Positions 26,001 to 31,103 of a DNA stretch of 34,006 bases are shown here, piece after piece (positions within the stretch are counted from its first letter, which is position 1; each line of letters begins with the position of its first letter). A model generated the notes under the pieces. The model did no database searches. It was not told the DNA's origin and worked only from the letters and a program-made list of their open reading frames with translations. The stretch covers positions 1 to 34,006 of the IMG/VR virus record IMGVR_UViG_3300010430_000285; one strand, written 5' to 3'. Made by a program: the position numbers and the translations under genes. The DNA comes from a virus.

Positions 26001-28131
26001 TAAAGCGGCACCAAGAAAGGTTCTTCCGCCAGAAGGCATGATTGAAAAAGGCTTTGTCAGATCCTTCCGAGTTGCTTCGGCGTATGTTCGTAAGTACGAA
26101 AGCATTGTTCGTCAGGCTGACATGATGAAAGACATGGGCCGGATGTGGAAGCAACTGGTTAGGCCGCTTCTTCATGCCGCTCGTACCCAGGCAGAAATGC
26201 AGGAAAAGGTTCATAAGGATCTTCAGAAGATATTTGAAGGTCACGGAGAACTGTTCAGCTTTATCGGCAGGAACGCATTAAAAAGGCATGTAAAACTGGA
26301 CAGCGGTGAGGACTTTAGCCTTTCACCTTCGGCCGTTGTTGCTATTGCACTCAATTCCGGTAACTCATACAACCGTGCTGCATTGGTTAATATGCCAAGT
26401 CCTATAATGACAGACAACGACATAGATAAAATTCTGGCATTAGTAACAGAGTCAGAATGGGATCTGGTTGAACAGGTTTGGGATTACCTTGATTCTTGGT
26501 GGCCTCAGATCCGTGATCTTGAAGAACGCACTTACGGTGTTGCTCCGCCTGCTGTTCGAGGAGAACCGTTCACGCTACCTAATGGCCGCGTGATTAAAGG
26601 TGGTTACTATCCGCTGATTAGAGATAAAGATATTTCAATCCGCAATGCTGTAGAAAACACTGGCGAACTTATGGCCGGTGAAGATATTGCTCAGATCGGT
26701 CGGGATATGCTTAACGGTAAAGGCCACTACGCAGCAACTAAAAGAGACATGGCCATTGAGCGTACTAGTTGGGGTAATCAGCAAGTTCTCTTGAGCGTTG
26801 ATGGTTTGTTTAATCACATGGACATGGTGATCCATGATCTATCTCATCGTGAAGCGGTCCGTGAAGTATGGAAAACGCTGGTTCATCCGGAGGTATCGGC
26901 AGCTCTTAAATCCCGTGTTGGTGATGAAAACTATCAGAACATGTTGGACACAGTGATGCGTGTTGCCGCCGGTCATATTATGCCGAGTGAGTTGTCGCTT
27001 ATTTCCCGCGCACTACGCCAGTCAAGACTGACGATCACGATTGGTTCTTTGGCCAACTCCATAAGAACTTTCTTCATGCAGGTTCTTGGTGGGCTTACGG
27101 CCCAAGTAGAAATGGGTACCGGAACGCTGCTTCGGGGGGCCGCTGACTTTTACAGCGATCCTATCGGCAATTACCAGATGATTATGGAGAAGTCATCGTT
27201 CATGCGAGATCGTATGGAAACTATGAACCGTGATACCGGTGCGGTGCTTCGTGAACTGAAGGGTATCCAAGTTAATGAAAAAGTTCTTGCGGCTTCTTTC
27301 CGGCCTCTGGTTGCTGGTGACATGCTCATTTCCACCAGCGTTTGGATGGCCGCTTACAACGATGCTCTTGCTCGCGTTGAATCAAACGCAGAAGAAGATT
27401 CAGGGTTTGAGAACGATCAGGATGCAATTGATTGGGCTGACCGAATGGTTGCGAGAACACAGCAGTCCGGTCTGTTGATGGATCTGTCACCGATTGAAGC
27501 TCAGAGTGAGGCCGTGAAGGTTTTCACCGTCATGTACTCAGCGATGAATGCTATTTATCAGATGCTTGTTGAACAAGGCTACAAAGCCAAGTTTGGTAAG
27601 CAGGCAACGTGGAAGTCTGTGACGAATATTATGTACGTCATCATTATGTCGGCTCTCTACGAAACCTATCTGTTTGATGATGAGAATGAGGACGCTGATT
27701 TTGAGGATACGTTATGGCGATACACCAAGAACATCGCCACATGGCCATTAGGTCTTATTCCTCTGGCCAGACAGATCGGCACCATGATTAAGTTTGGTGG
27801 TGATGCCCCGCAAGCTCCGTATGAGCGAGTTATGGAGATCCCTGGCAAGGCTTATACTCAGATAAAGCAGGGCGAACTGGATCAGGCCGCTATCAAAGCA
27901 CTTGGTTGGTTGGGTGCTATGTTCAAATTGCCTACCGGCGCACCGGCCACAAGGCAAGGTGCTTACTTGGTAGAATACGCGAAGGGCGATGAAGGTACGG
28001 AACCAGAATGGAGTACATGGGAGTTCTTGGCCACCGGTCCTCAAGATGACACCGAAGCGAAAAAGATAAAAGTTAAATCCAACAAGGCCCGCAAGGAAGC
28101 GCGGGAAGAAATTGAAAGGAGATCACGATAA
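14071..28131 (+). CDS. Giant polyvalent protein (4,686 residues), probable ejected virion protein
   Basis: An uninterrupted frame of about 515 kDa starting at GTG 14071, with CAGGGA eight bases upstream and no other early Met. Visible order: acidic helical N-terminus; hydrophobic Gly/Thr-rich segment 240-275 and Gly-rich 370-400; coiled helices 550-840; GHKL ATPase 844-1016; HEFVHH 1416-1421; methyltransferase-like 1837-2050; unrecognised 2055-2735; TGT-like 2738-3000; polyvalent-associated module 3101-3240; HELGH 3279-3283; Lys/Ala-rich helices 3700-3920; hydrophobic C-terminal segments near 4324 and 4519-4535. The set of domains and the gene's place after internal virion proteins match 'polyvalent proteins' of phages, thought to be injected to counter host defences (DarB of P1 is a known example). 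The size far exceeds T7 gp16 (1,318 residues). Host-defence and DNA-protection roles are inference. The very long frame makes sequencing frameshift unlikely. Confidence 0.85.
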   Translation: MDDFYKEDAPDFSDEDEHTYDAADRVRQLRSQQDAVRGASIRSATKQNPDEARKARDLSEQTKIPERMVKGNADVVEEGIRQQEINEAIQDTTVVKRHMSDPDTAARIHDDAENLAEMERRFGYMTEEFPSLPEFEEASWTDTLFEDRFEKMKIGMAQTAVQARHWINDQAIRDYNIQLRQDPEFAKRMEEKGYTEKHLSFLESESKRLSAASRELDDIYKTLGPWQESMTWMQQQVDSGITSFTTQLPTIGLSIVTGSAAPTLTIMGLRTFFDSYGNGRANGLDHDSASIFGAIDAGIEVGTEMAPERVFASAKGYKTGLKGWAKDFIKQEMIGEQFATLGQSANAYLHGLDEELNRAREDGDIGRFFRIQMERQAGTVIATAVGGGLQSGIGGGIGYVQERMYQKEFQSMTQKQQIEHLVGAARNSKLREQAPRQYYSMVRDMEDEHNVLLDVYFDTEYLEQWLTERGVDVTNLDQENPAYAQLVRTLSEAKDTGNKVMISAAHVAAYMVDQDKFDDLVPHMTTTAGAISQAEIVKEKESRVKQEREAMKIIGEDSDLRVKIDEHVEGIKKELEEAGNYTAEQIELYGDLLATNMYTKFAKLKGHIPEEEIMGMFNIGVEKASTEERVERVLNQDDLTTTILKKNLEESQNIQSLRGDLDKERTALIEELDTLRNPNDNDSYNFDEDEAEFDRFYNEQVAMGDLVDSDKANRLLENQELAPDRKWKGSDAETFREQGKAYQQRVADLNDQIAALDTQQEQIDARTEMILRRVEQMQRENPNRPTDGRELHQDELDQLNEEQSEIEREERVRSAAENEPSLIAQAFDQSGEVTTEFVKPSTDDGRTAMMLGNELYDNMAGLPAITVKEIFQNAFDGVKAALLDKDGNTIIGQGEIEVTVDAVSRTITITDNGIGMSKQTVKKAFLVMGGTEKNSGRDSGGLGIAKMAFLFGNENIYVSTTKDGRTTQFNTTGAVLQKGIRKDSVEGVVISDYESGKPSGTSITVKLPKTFYHPTKGRDVPINFNLREMKEVVEDSPLFENIKTTFTVRNNPRASDKRKGLDRRESSEVVMSGSELPAESYTLLFEYEAAWGKIQVITDKDAMESKPRGHNAYVLSNGLFQFKTSVTDGSGKWTDNNIPHEFFFNIIPNPDMSAEHPGYPFRMDRQGLKELHEQELYKIKSRITSAWVSTLVQDTVNNYGSFRQFEGGVLGQAIREVITDTQKASLDPVDFNGRVNDKSSYSNGVWTNDNRDTLVLNSENLNDGVDRDLGAFQVDYEVDASKPILHNGVNASFVDDSGNQREVDLVHHINDQFGPKGINYMSEMSASVLELRNAIAEVFPRYSDLTGVPVGVSALSNGPDSILWGVNVKVPFNSILINPWATPLDPWLSDVIQTEEMSKSERISAIASSMISTMIHEFVHHTVSAHEIDFILEQQRLTDALHAKWDMAGFRLKMEKLIRENYEVFEYGNRLYETKSIKPSSEFVEGQESSKKIGDRFTTGDLFDTGQEGSDAAGVDSGTRTTETRTESESRPDPIPESYEGLTRINPEETLEFLEARVGQEIDGTGMMQWGMLQDMGIGRVMAQRKDGKIRYLFLSADHKTQKHFESYNNLFKFAEETADKLANKPDAAGAIELDIFEETTHEKPTNDNEQSGPGGSEQFTEYETPTGSPAQSPEERQASDVRVSEETGSQTQSWLEPEQTFNTDQLVQGDYRYSELNDEFMGLIDEAYELSIQEGEIPAPVAGDRQTHKRREAFMAGFREGFNAKDGEKRSFKNPAKVAGYKAGFDARDDSAEEGSWLFGDGLRATMLERQAEAAIQIGKWKEEALKIGQEQDNSDKIIISLFDFSGQWSQPWIDAGYSVYQFDIKSNENLLATEFLERFDEYVRDSGAQIHGIIAAPPCTSFAASGARWWAEEHDVDSREMVEKKYGGWAAEYYSNPLHVATSMAGVAQYFVDAYSPTFFAIENPIGRMQSEMGWPSPQLTFNPYAYGDPYTKKTQIFGNFNGDLPLNPVFPLQGSQIHKLTGFNAADKAARSVTPQGFAYAFFMANHEAGPTRENPMTQDQLDQQTLMSFSEFMSYTNMVTKLQKVYDFPGGWSIDEEVLRNYGEYDNYIKHWEHPLLDEIRELRKNGNFDDIAELQDRVDYDTTLKEKLARARAIVSLVKDLNGAASDAYTLMFENMSDKVAMLERYGFIKDEPETSGPFFNNDGLTDENINRAVTMLMDNHNDDEIILRSGLDGDQLYFLKDAIELEQDESRVAKLEEEIPDPEQVLSDRQELVSQAREFLTNMEANTLEILGELQNGHKKTITWDLTNGSKLVLNLPWAIQSSNLDTSYVSKLYLGWDSINAFVDHDQYLEIPLDTENDYKLSKFVYRNRPAWKIENTRTNETVSYLVQMKSKHKDGAFQLYSVAEDGEVGKQIEGRHKHFHKAVMAPMKFDTSNKKLMKFVKTILDTPRGFSPSSYNSNVDAFHKLLMKNAGMSMAALITRREAAHIVGKETVINAIEMSSKDFNQYLIDSGAGKRADNGLYYLNGIDQGAWDFRKNMAEGNLEWVSMTADEKSISRILDDGPLLDLTTEEAKLEKSIQGRAAKLANADQNKDSKIDEKSGQRELLQSKKAHKAARVTAGLYEYREWTIEQMETGHWNLRPTAQEEWTDAAETLGEAKGLIDMYTEQAENSEPGQRELFSMSQDDLFGPQYEAEEDKSSRHQKYRHGESFVQRAYSAGMSANGDLMKGIEAQAPIGISLDSLSAANLKTLVQYAASGGYVFVDTGAFAVRQRNAKVVEAASKAEQQQAGLFGDETKQEALNDDQVMKQLQTLHDMIQNNGIQPENVMMVMPDAVGDVEETFRLLEKHAEQLQLMMAEGAKFIMPIQTGSGYSADQVYLKVIDILQQGDPNKFVSFITGIPSNADAMSSEDVGKLLKTIRGERIHILGAVSEETAGPRLKQIADSGEAFDITMDANVIRAAISGKGQRDEQIEKALAGIIEKSADPFTPPFYGPKHDDFINDEGVRSGQQGNSRIELPFKEVTRRVEEVQRAVEMLEMGEITKDQYDEIVAEHKPFTPYDAVPKPSSRSDMESALKSSQIPYIGLTDELEAGQPVALRLDIPAYKDHGQWVVTIHGPSKGQSAGKRLAYNSYGAVSNPVFAAPENPAIKTAKGGPKAPYARIEGQWVPMTEDEAIAQAEAALKDPAWAQVGYDPERHSFFWDRETGEPIVGGSEVIQVSGLVLVKDPQYADRADFLYSAPLEEGETPRGRLRFPDGNYLIGLFNAADASTPIHELGHIFLENEIRIFNDPRVPAELKSDEEKILKWFGIESWDQLEDHHHEKWADSFEDYFVTSEAPTPELKRMFRRFSSWLTFVYRRYKSRFQKTELNDEMRNVFDRLLVTEEALEAAKAEQAYGPMFKTAAEAGMAPNVFAKYREEDPDADESAKEKLRVKVLRRLRQTTMKAWKEELADVQEGVRAELENLPVYRAILAIRGDENLQMDRQLVYKILGLPDPKIPKERSVDKVDPEYDTILVAIAKLGGMDRDEAAAMGVDPAMWHKRNPGNYPEEAGKKPIFRAVTGRKGSEKRGMTADAMRERLVELGYLQDSGIDQQTGEGVTDSTINDLMDAIFAEISGEAQYSVHADLSLAFANMPDEYVAEMEQQQRDAKSKAARLRRFMPPLAIRGLSKINTANKIYAHPDAVANLFGYGSADHMLQEILAAKPIDKAVIDRANEIMMERHGDLLNDGTLEQEAMEAVHNIERGEQILAELDALYDKLYPDQAEKKRIRQEIREAARTMIAQAQIGRLRPERFRTAELKAAQEAAVAMAEGDLAKAHEAKAKQYLNFHLYREAVKAKKKADSITKRLAKIEKTKYKPSTHNMEYVKRAKALLAAFDFRRSSKEARAAAQELVKEFNAWVEKENGSQEKASAGAILKFHLDGAVRHYREMTLDELEGLNTVVGNLMATGKSERDEERAKFNAEKKEDAAWINKAAPRKVLPPEGMIEKGFVRSFRVASAYVRKYESIVRQADMMKDMGRMWKQLVRPLLHAARTQAEMQEKVHKDLQKIFEGHGELFSFIGRNALKRHVKLDSGEDFSLSPSAVVAIALNSGNSYNRAALVNMPSPIMTDNDIDKILALVTESEWDLVEQVWDYLDSWWPQIRDLEERTYGVAPPAVRGEPFTLPNGRVIKGGYYPLIRDKDISIRNAVENTGELMAGEDIAQIGRDMLNGKGHYAATKRDMAIERTSWGNQQVLLSVDGLFNHMDMVIHDLSHREAVREVWKTLVHPEVSAALKSRVGDENYQNMLDTVMRVAAGHIMPSELSLISRALRQSRLTITIGSLANSIRTFFMQVLGGLTAQVEMGTGTLLRGAADFYSDPIGNYQMIMEKSSFMRDRMETMNRDTGAVLRELKGIQVNEKVLAASFRPLVAGDMLISTSVWMAAYNDALARVESNAEEDSGFENDQDAIDWADRMVARTQQSGLLMDLSPIEAQSEAVKVFTVMYSAMNAIYQMLVEQGYKAKFGKQATWKSVTNIMYVIIMSALYETYLFDDENEDADFEDTLWRYTKNIATWPLGLIPLARQIGTMIKFGGDAPQAPYERVMEIPGKAYTQIKQGELDQAAIKALGWLGAMFKLPTGAPATRQGAYLVEYAKGDEGTEPEWSTWEFLATGPQDDTEAKKIKVKSNKARKEAREEIERRSR
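16600..17120 (+). other. GHKL (Hsp90/histidine-kinase-like) ATPase domain in the giant protein
   Basis: Residues 844-1016 of the 4,686-residue protein. The N box is E869-x3-N873-x2-D876 (KEIFQNAFDG), the first glycine box is DNGIGM (911-916), and the second is SGGLGIAKMA (from 939) with the following helix. These are the ATP-binding motifs of the GHKL superfamily. No histidine-kinase dimerisation or H-box is seen, so an Hsp90/MutL-like ATPase that changes shape with nucleotide is more likely. Its target is unknown. Confidence 0.88.
18262..18480 (+). other. First zincin-type metallopeptidase site in the giant protein
   Basis: H1416-E-F-V-H-H1421 lies in a helix SSMISTMIHEFVHHTVSAHE and fits the HExxH zinc and catalytic motif. 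A third ligand could be one of the acidic residues in the next 60 positions, such as those of LIRENYEVFEYGNRLYE. It follows the ATPase domain at about 400 residues, a pairing that suggests protein remodelling with cleavage. Activity is inferred from the motif alone. Confidence 0.65.
19579..20220 (+). other. C5 cytosine methyltransferase-like domain in the giant protein
   Basis: Residues 1837-2050. Motif I is LFDFSGQWSQPWIDAGY (1843 on) leading to an acidic FDI; motif IV is APPCTSF with catalytic Cys1901; motif VI is ENPIG (1965-1969) where most relatives have ENV; motif VIII-like KKTQIFGNF follows at 1995; motif IX-like RSVTPQGFAYAFF ends the domain. Only some 30 residues lie between the last two, where a target-recognition region of 80 or more is normal. 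It may be a non-specific or partner-guided enzyme, or an inactive binding domain. Confidence 0.75.
22282..23070 (+). other. TGT/DpdA-like base-exchange (transglycosylase) domain in the giant protein
   Basis: Residues 2738-3000. The order matches a TGT-type TIM barrel: VDTGAF (D2770, compare DSGG of tRNA-guanine transglycosylases), MPDAVGD (2838-2843), MPIQTGSGYS, ITGIPSNA (near 2905), RIHILGAV (2929-2936) and FDITMDANVIR, where D2960 lies at the place of the nucleophilic Asp. No cysteine cluster follows, so the structural zinc site of true TGTs is missing. DpdA relatives insert 7-deazaguanines into DNA. This domain may act on DNA, on tRNA, or only bind. Confidence 0.72.
23368..23790 (+). other. 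Polyvalent-protein-associated module in the giant protein
   Basis: Residues 3100-3240. The stretch VALRLDIPAYKDHGQWVVTI, then the Pro/Asn/Lys-rich middle, then VGYDPERHSFFWDRETGEP and VIQVSGLVLVKDPQYADRAD is a recurring module in large phage and plasmid polyvalent proteins. The reference function is not known to me. Its presence supports the polyvalent interpretation of the whole protein. Confidence 0.68.
23860..24120 (+). other. Second zincin-type metallopeptidase domain in the giant protein
   Basis: H3279-E-L-G-H3283 in STPIHELGHIFLENEIR, followed at 3324-3336 by HHHEKWADSFEDYF, which resembles the E-x2-A-x2-F-E pattern that supplies the third zinc ligand (E3327) in phage and plasmid zincins. 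It directly follows the polyvalent-associated module, a common order in this class. Cleavage of host defence proteins or self-processing after ejection are possible roles, both inferred. Confidence 0.75.
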
Positions 28132-29042
28132 TGAGTTCTACTGACCGCTATCTCGGTGCGCTGACCAGTTTGGCCATTAAAGCACCGTGCAAAGTAGCCA
28201 CTACCGGTAACATTACTCTCTACGGAGAGCAGACAATCGAAAGCAAAGCGATTGCTGATGGTGATCGCGTATTGGTAATGGCCCAAACCGATGCTAAAGA
28301 AAACGGGATCTATGTTTGCACACCGGCAGACTGGTTGCGGGCCTCAGATTTCGATGGCAATGATGATTTTGTCAAAGGAACATTCTGCGTTGTTAATGAT
28401 GCAATCACGCCGATCTATCAGGTTTCTTCTGAGAACGTCATTATCGGGACAACCGATATTGCTTTCGCTTCAGTCGATCTGCCTACTACCCCGCAGTTGG
28501 CAACATTAAACATTACCGCGGACAAGGCTAAAGCAGATTACATAGCGATCATAGATTCTTCTGGAGAACAAAACCGGATCTTGGCCAGCAACATTCCTTT
28601 GTCAGCGTTTGAAGATGATATAGGCATTCAATCTGCAACGACTTCTTCGGAGGGATTGGTTCAACTTGCTACTGATGATGAAGTCCGAGGACTTTCTGCT
28701 GCTAGTAGAGCTGTTACGCCTTCAGGTTTGGGCGGAATGTTTTATGCGCTTACTTTAGTGTGTGGCGCATCACCAACCATTTTAATCAAAACGCCGAATG
28801 TTTCTGGCTGGACAGTAACAAGGGAAGGTGCTGGCATATATAGAATAGATCACAATCTTGCCTTGACCAGTACAAATGACATGATGGTTTTGGTTTCAGT
28901 TAGAACAACTGACGTTTCCGATTCATACAGGGCGGCATCAACTGACGTTTATACGCAAAACTCATTCAAGGTTTACAACTGGGATTCTTCAAGCAAAGAC
29001 GATGACCACCTTATTACGATTTTCTGCATAAGGACCGCTTAA
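28131..29042 (+). CDS. Tail fibre protein
   Basis: Receptor-binding or adaptor fibre, 303 residues. The N-terminal part carries the common phage-fibre pattern: APCKVATTGNITLYGEQTIE, then ADGDRVLVMAQTDAKENGIY and WLRASDFDGNDDFVKGTFCV. The second pattern SEGLVQLATDDEVRG...AVTPSGL (about 180-205) is the short collar repeat found in many tail fibres, here once. The C-terminal ~95 residues are probably the tip. AGGAG precedes ATG 28131, and the stop of the giant gene overlaps the start by one base (TAATG). The short length suggests it may be an anchor for the downstream esterase tailspike. Confidence 0.82.
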   Translation: MSSTDRYLGALTSLAIKAPCKVATTGNITLYGEQTIESKAIADGDRVLVMAQTDAKENGIYVCTPADWLRASDFDGNDDFVKGTFCVVNDAITPIYQVSSENVIIGTTDIAFASVDLPTTPQLATLNITADKAKADYIAIIDSSGEQNRILASNIPLSAFEDDIGIQSATTSSEGLVQLATDDEVRGLSAASRAVTPSGLGGMFYALTLVCGASPTILIKTPNVSGWTVTREGAGIYRIDHNLALTSTNDMMVLVSVRTTDVSDSYRAASTDVYTQNSFKVYNWDSSSKDDDHLITIFCIRTA

Positions 29043-29044
29043 AA

Positions 29045-29662
29045 ATGAGCGAAGATTTGGAGATAAACGGGAAGGCGCACGGGGAGCATATTGAAGAACT
29101 GTACGCGACTACTAACGAACTTCGCCAGCAAGTAACGCAGGTAGTTACCGAGTTCAGGGCTTTTGCTGGCACAACAGAACGTGCCATTGACCGCATGACT
29201 TCGGCCATATCCGAGGTTCAGAAAGGTCAGGCGAAACTTCGTGATGAATTCTCTGTATCACGGGGAATTACCAACGCTACGCTGATTGGATGGATAGGGG
29301 TGTTCCTCTCATTCATCGTAATTATGATTGGCGGCTTTGCGGCTTACACTCAGCTTGTAGTAAAGCCTGTTGCGGAAATGACAATTGCCGAGCGTATCGA
29401 CAGGAAAGAAGATACCGAAGCGGTTATTGCCATTATTAACGAAACCGAAAAAGATCTTGAGGCCTTTGTTGATGATGAGGCCGGAACCCGCAAGGCTGTT
29501 GATAACAAGTTGTGGGCTATGCTCATTAACCAGCAAAATCAGATAGACGTAATTAAGGAAAATGATCGTAACGATCTGGTGCGTGAAAACAGTAGGCTTC
29601 ATAAAGATGTTCGGGATCTTATTTTCAATGCACAGGATCATGCAGGAGGGGCAAAACCATGA
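29045..29662 (+). CDS. Membrane-anchored coiled-coil protein at the head of the lysis cassette
   Basis: A 205-residue protein with one clear membrane segment at about 81-106 (LIGWIGVFLSFIVIMIGGFA) between two helical, coiled-coil-prone regions (ELRQQVTQVVTEFRAF before; EDTEAVIAIINETEKDLEAF and onward after). I do not recognise the family. It starts two bases after the fibre stop and overlaps the endolysin-type gene by four bases (ATGA), so it is probably made with the lysis proteins. It may be a holin-associated or signalling membrane protein, or a structural item; neither can be decided here. Confidence 0.65.
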   Translation: MSEDLEINGKAHGEHIEELYATTNELRQQVTQVVTEFRAFAGTTERAIDRMTSAISEVQKGQAKLRDEFSVSRGITNATLIGWIGVFLSFIVIMIGGFAAYTQLVVKPVAEMTIAERIDRKEDTEAVIAIINETEKDLEAFVDDEAGTRKAVDNKLWAMLINQQNQIDVIKENDRNDLVRENSRLHKDVRDLIFNAQDHAGGAKP

Positions 29663-30132
29663 TCGATCCTAATCACTTACGAAAACATGTTATCCGGCCC
29701 GCGCTGGAATGTCTGTCACCGCAGATCCAGTATTCGCCGGTTGCCGAAAACCTGTTGATGGGTACGGCCAGTCAGGAGAGCAACCTGATCTATCTGAAAC
29801 AGTTGGGTGGTGGTCCGGCCGTTGGCCTGTTCCAGATGGAGCCAGCGACCTATGAGGACATTTGGGAACACTACCTGAACCGGAAGGCGAATCTTGCGGC
29901 CAAGCTGTTGTCCATGTGTCCGGATCAGAAGGTTCCGGATGCGTCATACATGGCCGGTAATCTTTTCTTCGCGGCCGCTATGTGTCGGGTCCACTACTAC
30001 CGTAAGCCGGATCCGTTGCCGAAGAACGATCCGTTTAGCCTGGGTCAATACTGGAAGAAGTTTTACAACACCGTTCATGGTGCCGGTACTGTTGATGAGT
30101 TCATTGAGAACTACAAGGTGGTTGAAGCATGA
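29659..30132 (+). CDS. Endolysin, lysozyme/transglycosylase-like
   Basis: Cell-wall hydrolase. The 157 residues carry the lysozyme-like signature: TASQESNL with catalytic Glu40, then GGGPAVGLFQMEPATYEDIW, matching the E-S-x-x...G-L-x-Q-x-x-P pattern of SLT/lysozyme-like enzymes. No signal peptide is seen, so export would depend on a holin. The gene overlaps both neighbours by four bases (ATGA each time). Context with a two-helix membrane protein and spanins supports an endolysin rather than a virion muralytic domain, although the latter cannot be excluded. Confidence 0.85.
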   Translation: MIDPNHLRKHVIRPALECLSPQIQYSPVAENLLMGTASQESNLIYLKQLGGGPAVGLFQMEPATYEDIWEHYLNRKANLAAKLLSMCPDQKVPDASYMAGNLFFAAAMCRVHYYRKPDPLPKNDPFSLGQYWKKFYNTVHGAGTVDEFIENYKVVEA

Positions 30133-30488
30133 ACAGAGTATTGTTGAGTGTGGCTGCTACTGTTGGGGCTATCTCAACGATGTATGCTGGTTTTGATATT
30201 TTGCCAAAGGCCATGAAACCGGCCAGTGTTCAAATGGTCGAGCAGGCAGTTGCTCCAATAGCCGAAAACGATAAATATCAGAACTGCAACTTTGCCATAA
30301 GAAACATTCCTTATTTGTCGGATCGCATCTGCAAAACGATGAATGAAGATAATGTTGATTTGGATCAGTTGAATACTGATACGGCCCTGAGAAAACTTGA
30401 ATACCGAACTCATCGTGAAAACTGTGGCATGGAACACCGGTATCAGTCTATGAATGATAAGGAGATCTGCGATGAGCGAAACGAGTGA
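30129..30488 (+). CDS. Small anchored, cysteine-containing protein of the lysis cassette
   Basis: A 119-residue protein with an N-terminal hydrophobic segment, residues 4-26 (LLSVAATVGAISTMYAGF), which could be a signal anchor. The rest is polar and has four cysteines (in YQNCNF, DRICKT, RENCGM and KEICDE), which could form two disulphides in the periplasm. The ATGA overlap couples it to the endolysin, and its end overlaps the holin candidate by 17 bases. I do not recognise it. An antiholin or a periplasmic lysis regulator is possible, as is superinfection exclusion; these are guesses from topology and position. Confidence 0.6.
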   Translation: MNRVLLSVAATVGAISTMYAGFDILPKAMKPASVQMVEQAVAPIAENDKYQNCNFAIRNIPYLSDRICKTMNEDNVDLDQLNTDTALRKLEYRTHRENCGMEHRYQSMNDKEICDERNE

Positions 30489-30690
30489 GCCAAAAGATCT
30501 ATGGAAAAACCGTAGACGGTTTGCCTACAGCTCATTGGTCTTTATGATTGTCTACGCTGTAATTGGGCCGCTATGGATCAGTGATGCGTCATACGCTGTT
30601 GGTATGCCTGCGGTAGCTGTTTTCTGCACCGGCAACATTGTTGTTTACATTGGTGCTGCGGCTTACGAGCATACGAGAGGAGTCAGTTAA
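30472..30690 (+). CDS. Holin candidate with two membrane segments
   Basis: A 72-residue protein whose likely start is ATG 30472, since AAGGAG ends seven bases upstream; an in-frame ATG at 30454 lacks such a site. Two hydrophobic helices are visible, about 24-42 (YSSLVFMIVYAVIGPLWI) and 48-66 (VGMPAVAVFCTGNIVVYIGA), with a charged N-terminus (EPKDLWKNRRR) and short polar end (EHTRGVS). This is class II holin topology. Position between endolysin and spanins fits a pore that releases the endolysin. The family match is by topology and context, not by a specific motif. Confidence 0.68.
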   Translation: MSETSEPKDLWKNRRRFAYSSLVFMIVYAVIGPLWISDASYAVGMPAVAVFCTGNIVVYIGAAAYEHTRGVS

Positions 30691-31103
30691 TGTTCGGCCT
30701 GAATAAATATCTGCTGGTTGGTGCTGGAGCAATAGTAGGATCGATGCTAATTGCTATCTGGTTTCTAAACGGGAAAGCGGATCGGGCCGTAGCGAAAGCT
30801 GCCCAATACGAATCTGAATTGTTATTCGCAGTAGCAACTAACGAAAAGCAAAAGGGGGTGATCTCGCACTTGCAGGGCCAGAACGAAGCCATAATTAAGG
30901 GTTGGCAAGATCAACAGGATCTTACCGGCCATATTGCAATCCGCCTGGGTGAACTGATAGAACAGGGCCAACAGCGGGTAAAAGAGGATAGAGAGAATGT
31001 CGAGCAAGCGGGTAATCTCATGGATGATTCAGACTGGTGGTGCGCTTCTGAGCGTGTGCCTGATATTGTTATTGACGGGTTGCATTACGCGGACGGTGAC
31101 TGA
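30690..31103 (+). CDS. Inner-membrane spanin (Rz-like)
   Basis: Joins with the outer-membrane spanin to fuse the two membranes at the last step of lysis. The 137 residues have an N-terminal anchor (LLVGAGAIVGSMLIAIWFL, about 8-26) and a periplasmic coiled coil of Gln/Glu/Lys-rich helices (KADRAVAKAAQYESELLFAV to VEQAGNL). The start shares one base with the preceding stop (TAATG) after GAGGAG. The o-spanin gene begins inside it at 30997 in another frame, the hallmark Rz/Rz1 layout, and this makes the assignment firm. Confidence 0.85.
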   Translation: MFGLNKYLLVGAGAIVGSMLIAIWFLNGKADRAVAKAAQYESELLFAVATNEKQKGVISHLQGQNEAIIKGWQDQQDLTGHIAIRLGELIEQGQQRVKEDRENVEQAGNLMDDSDWWCASERVPDIVIDGLHYADGD

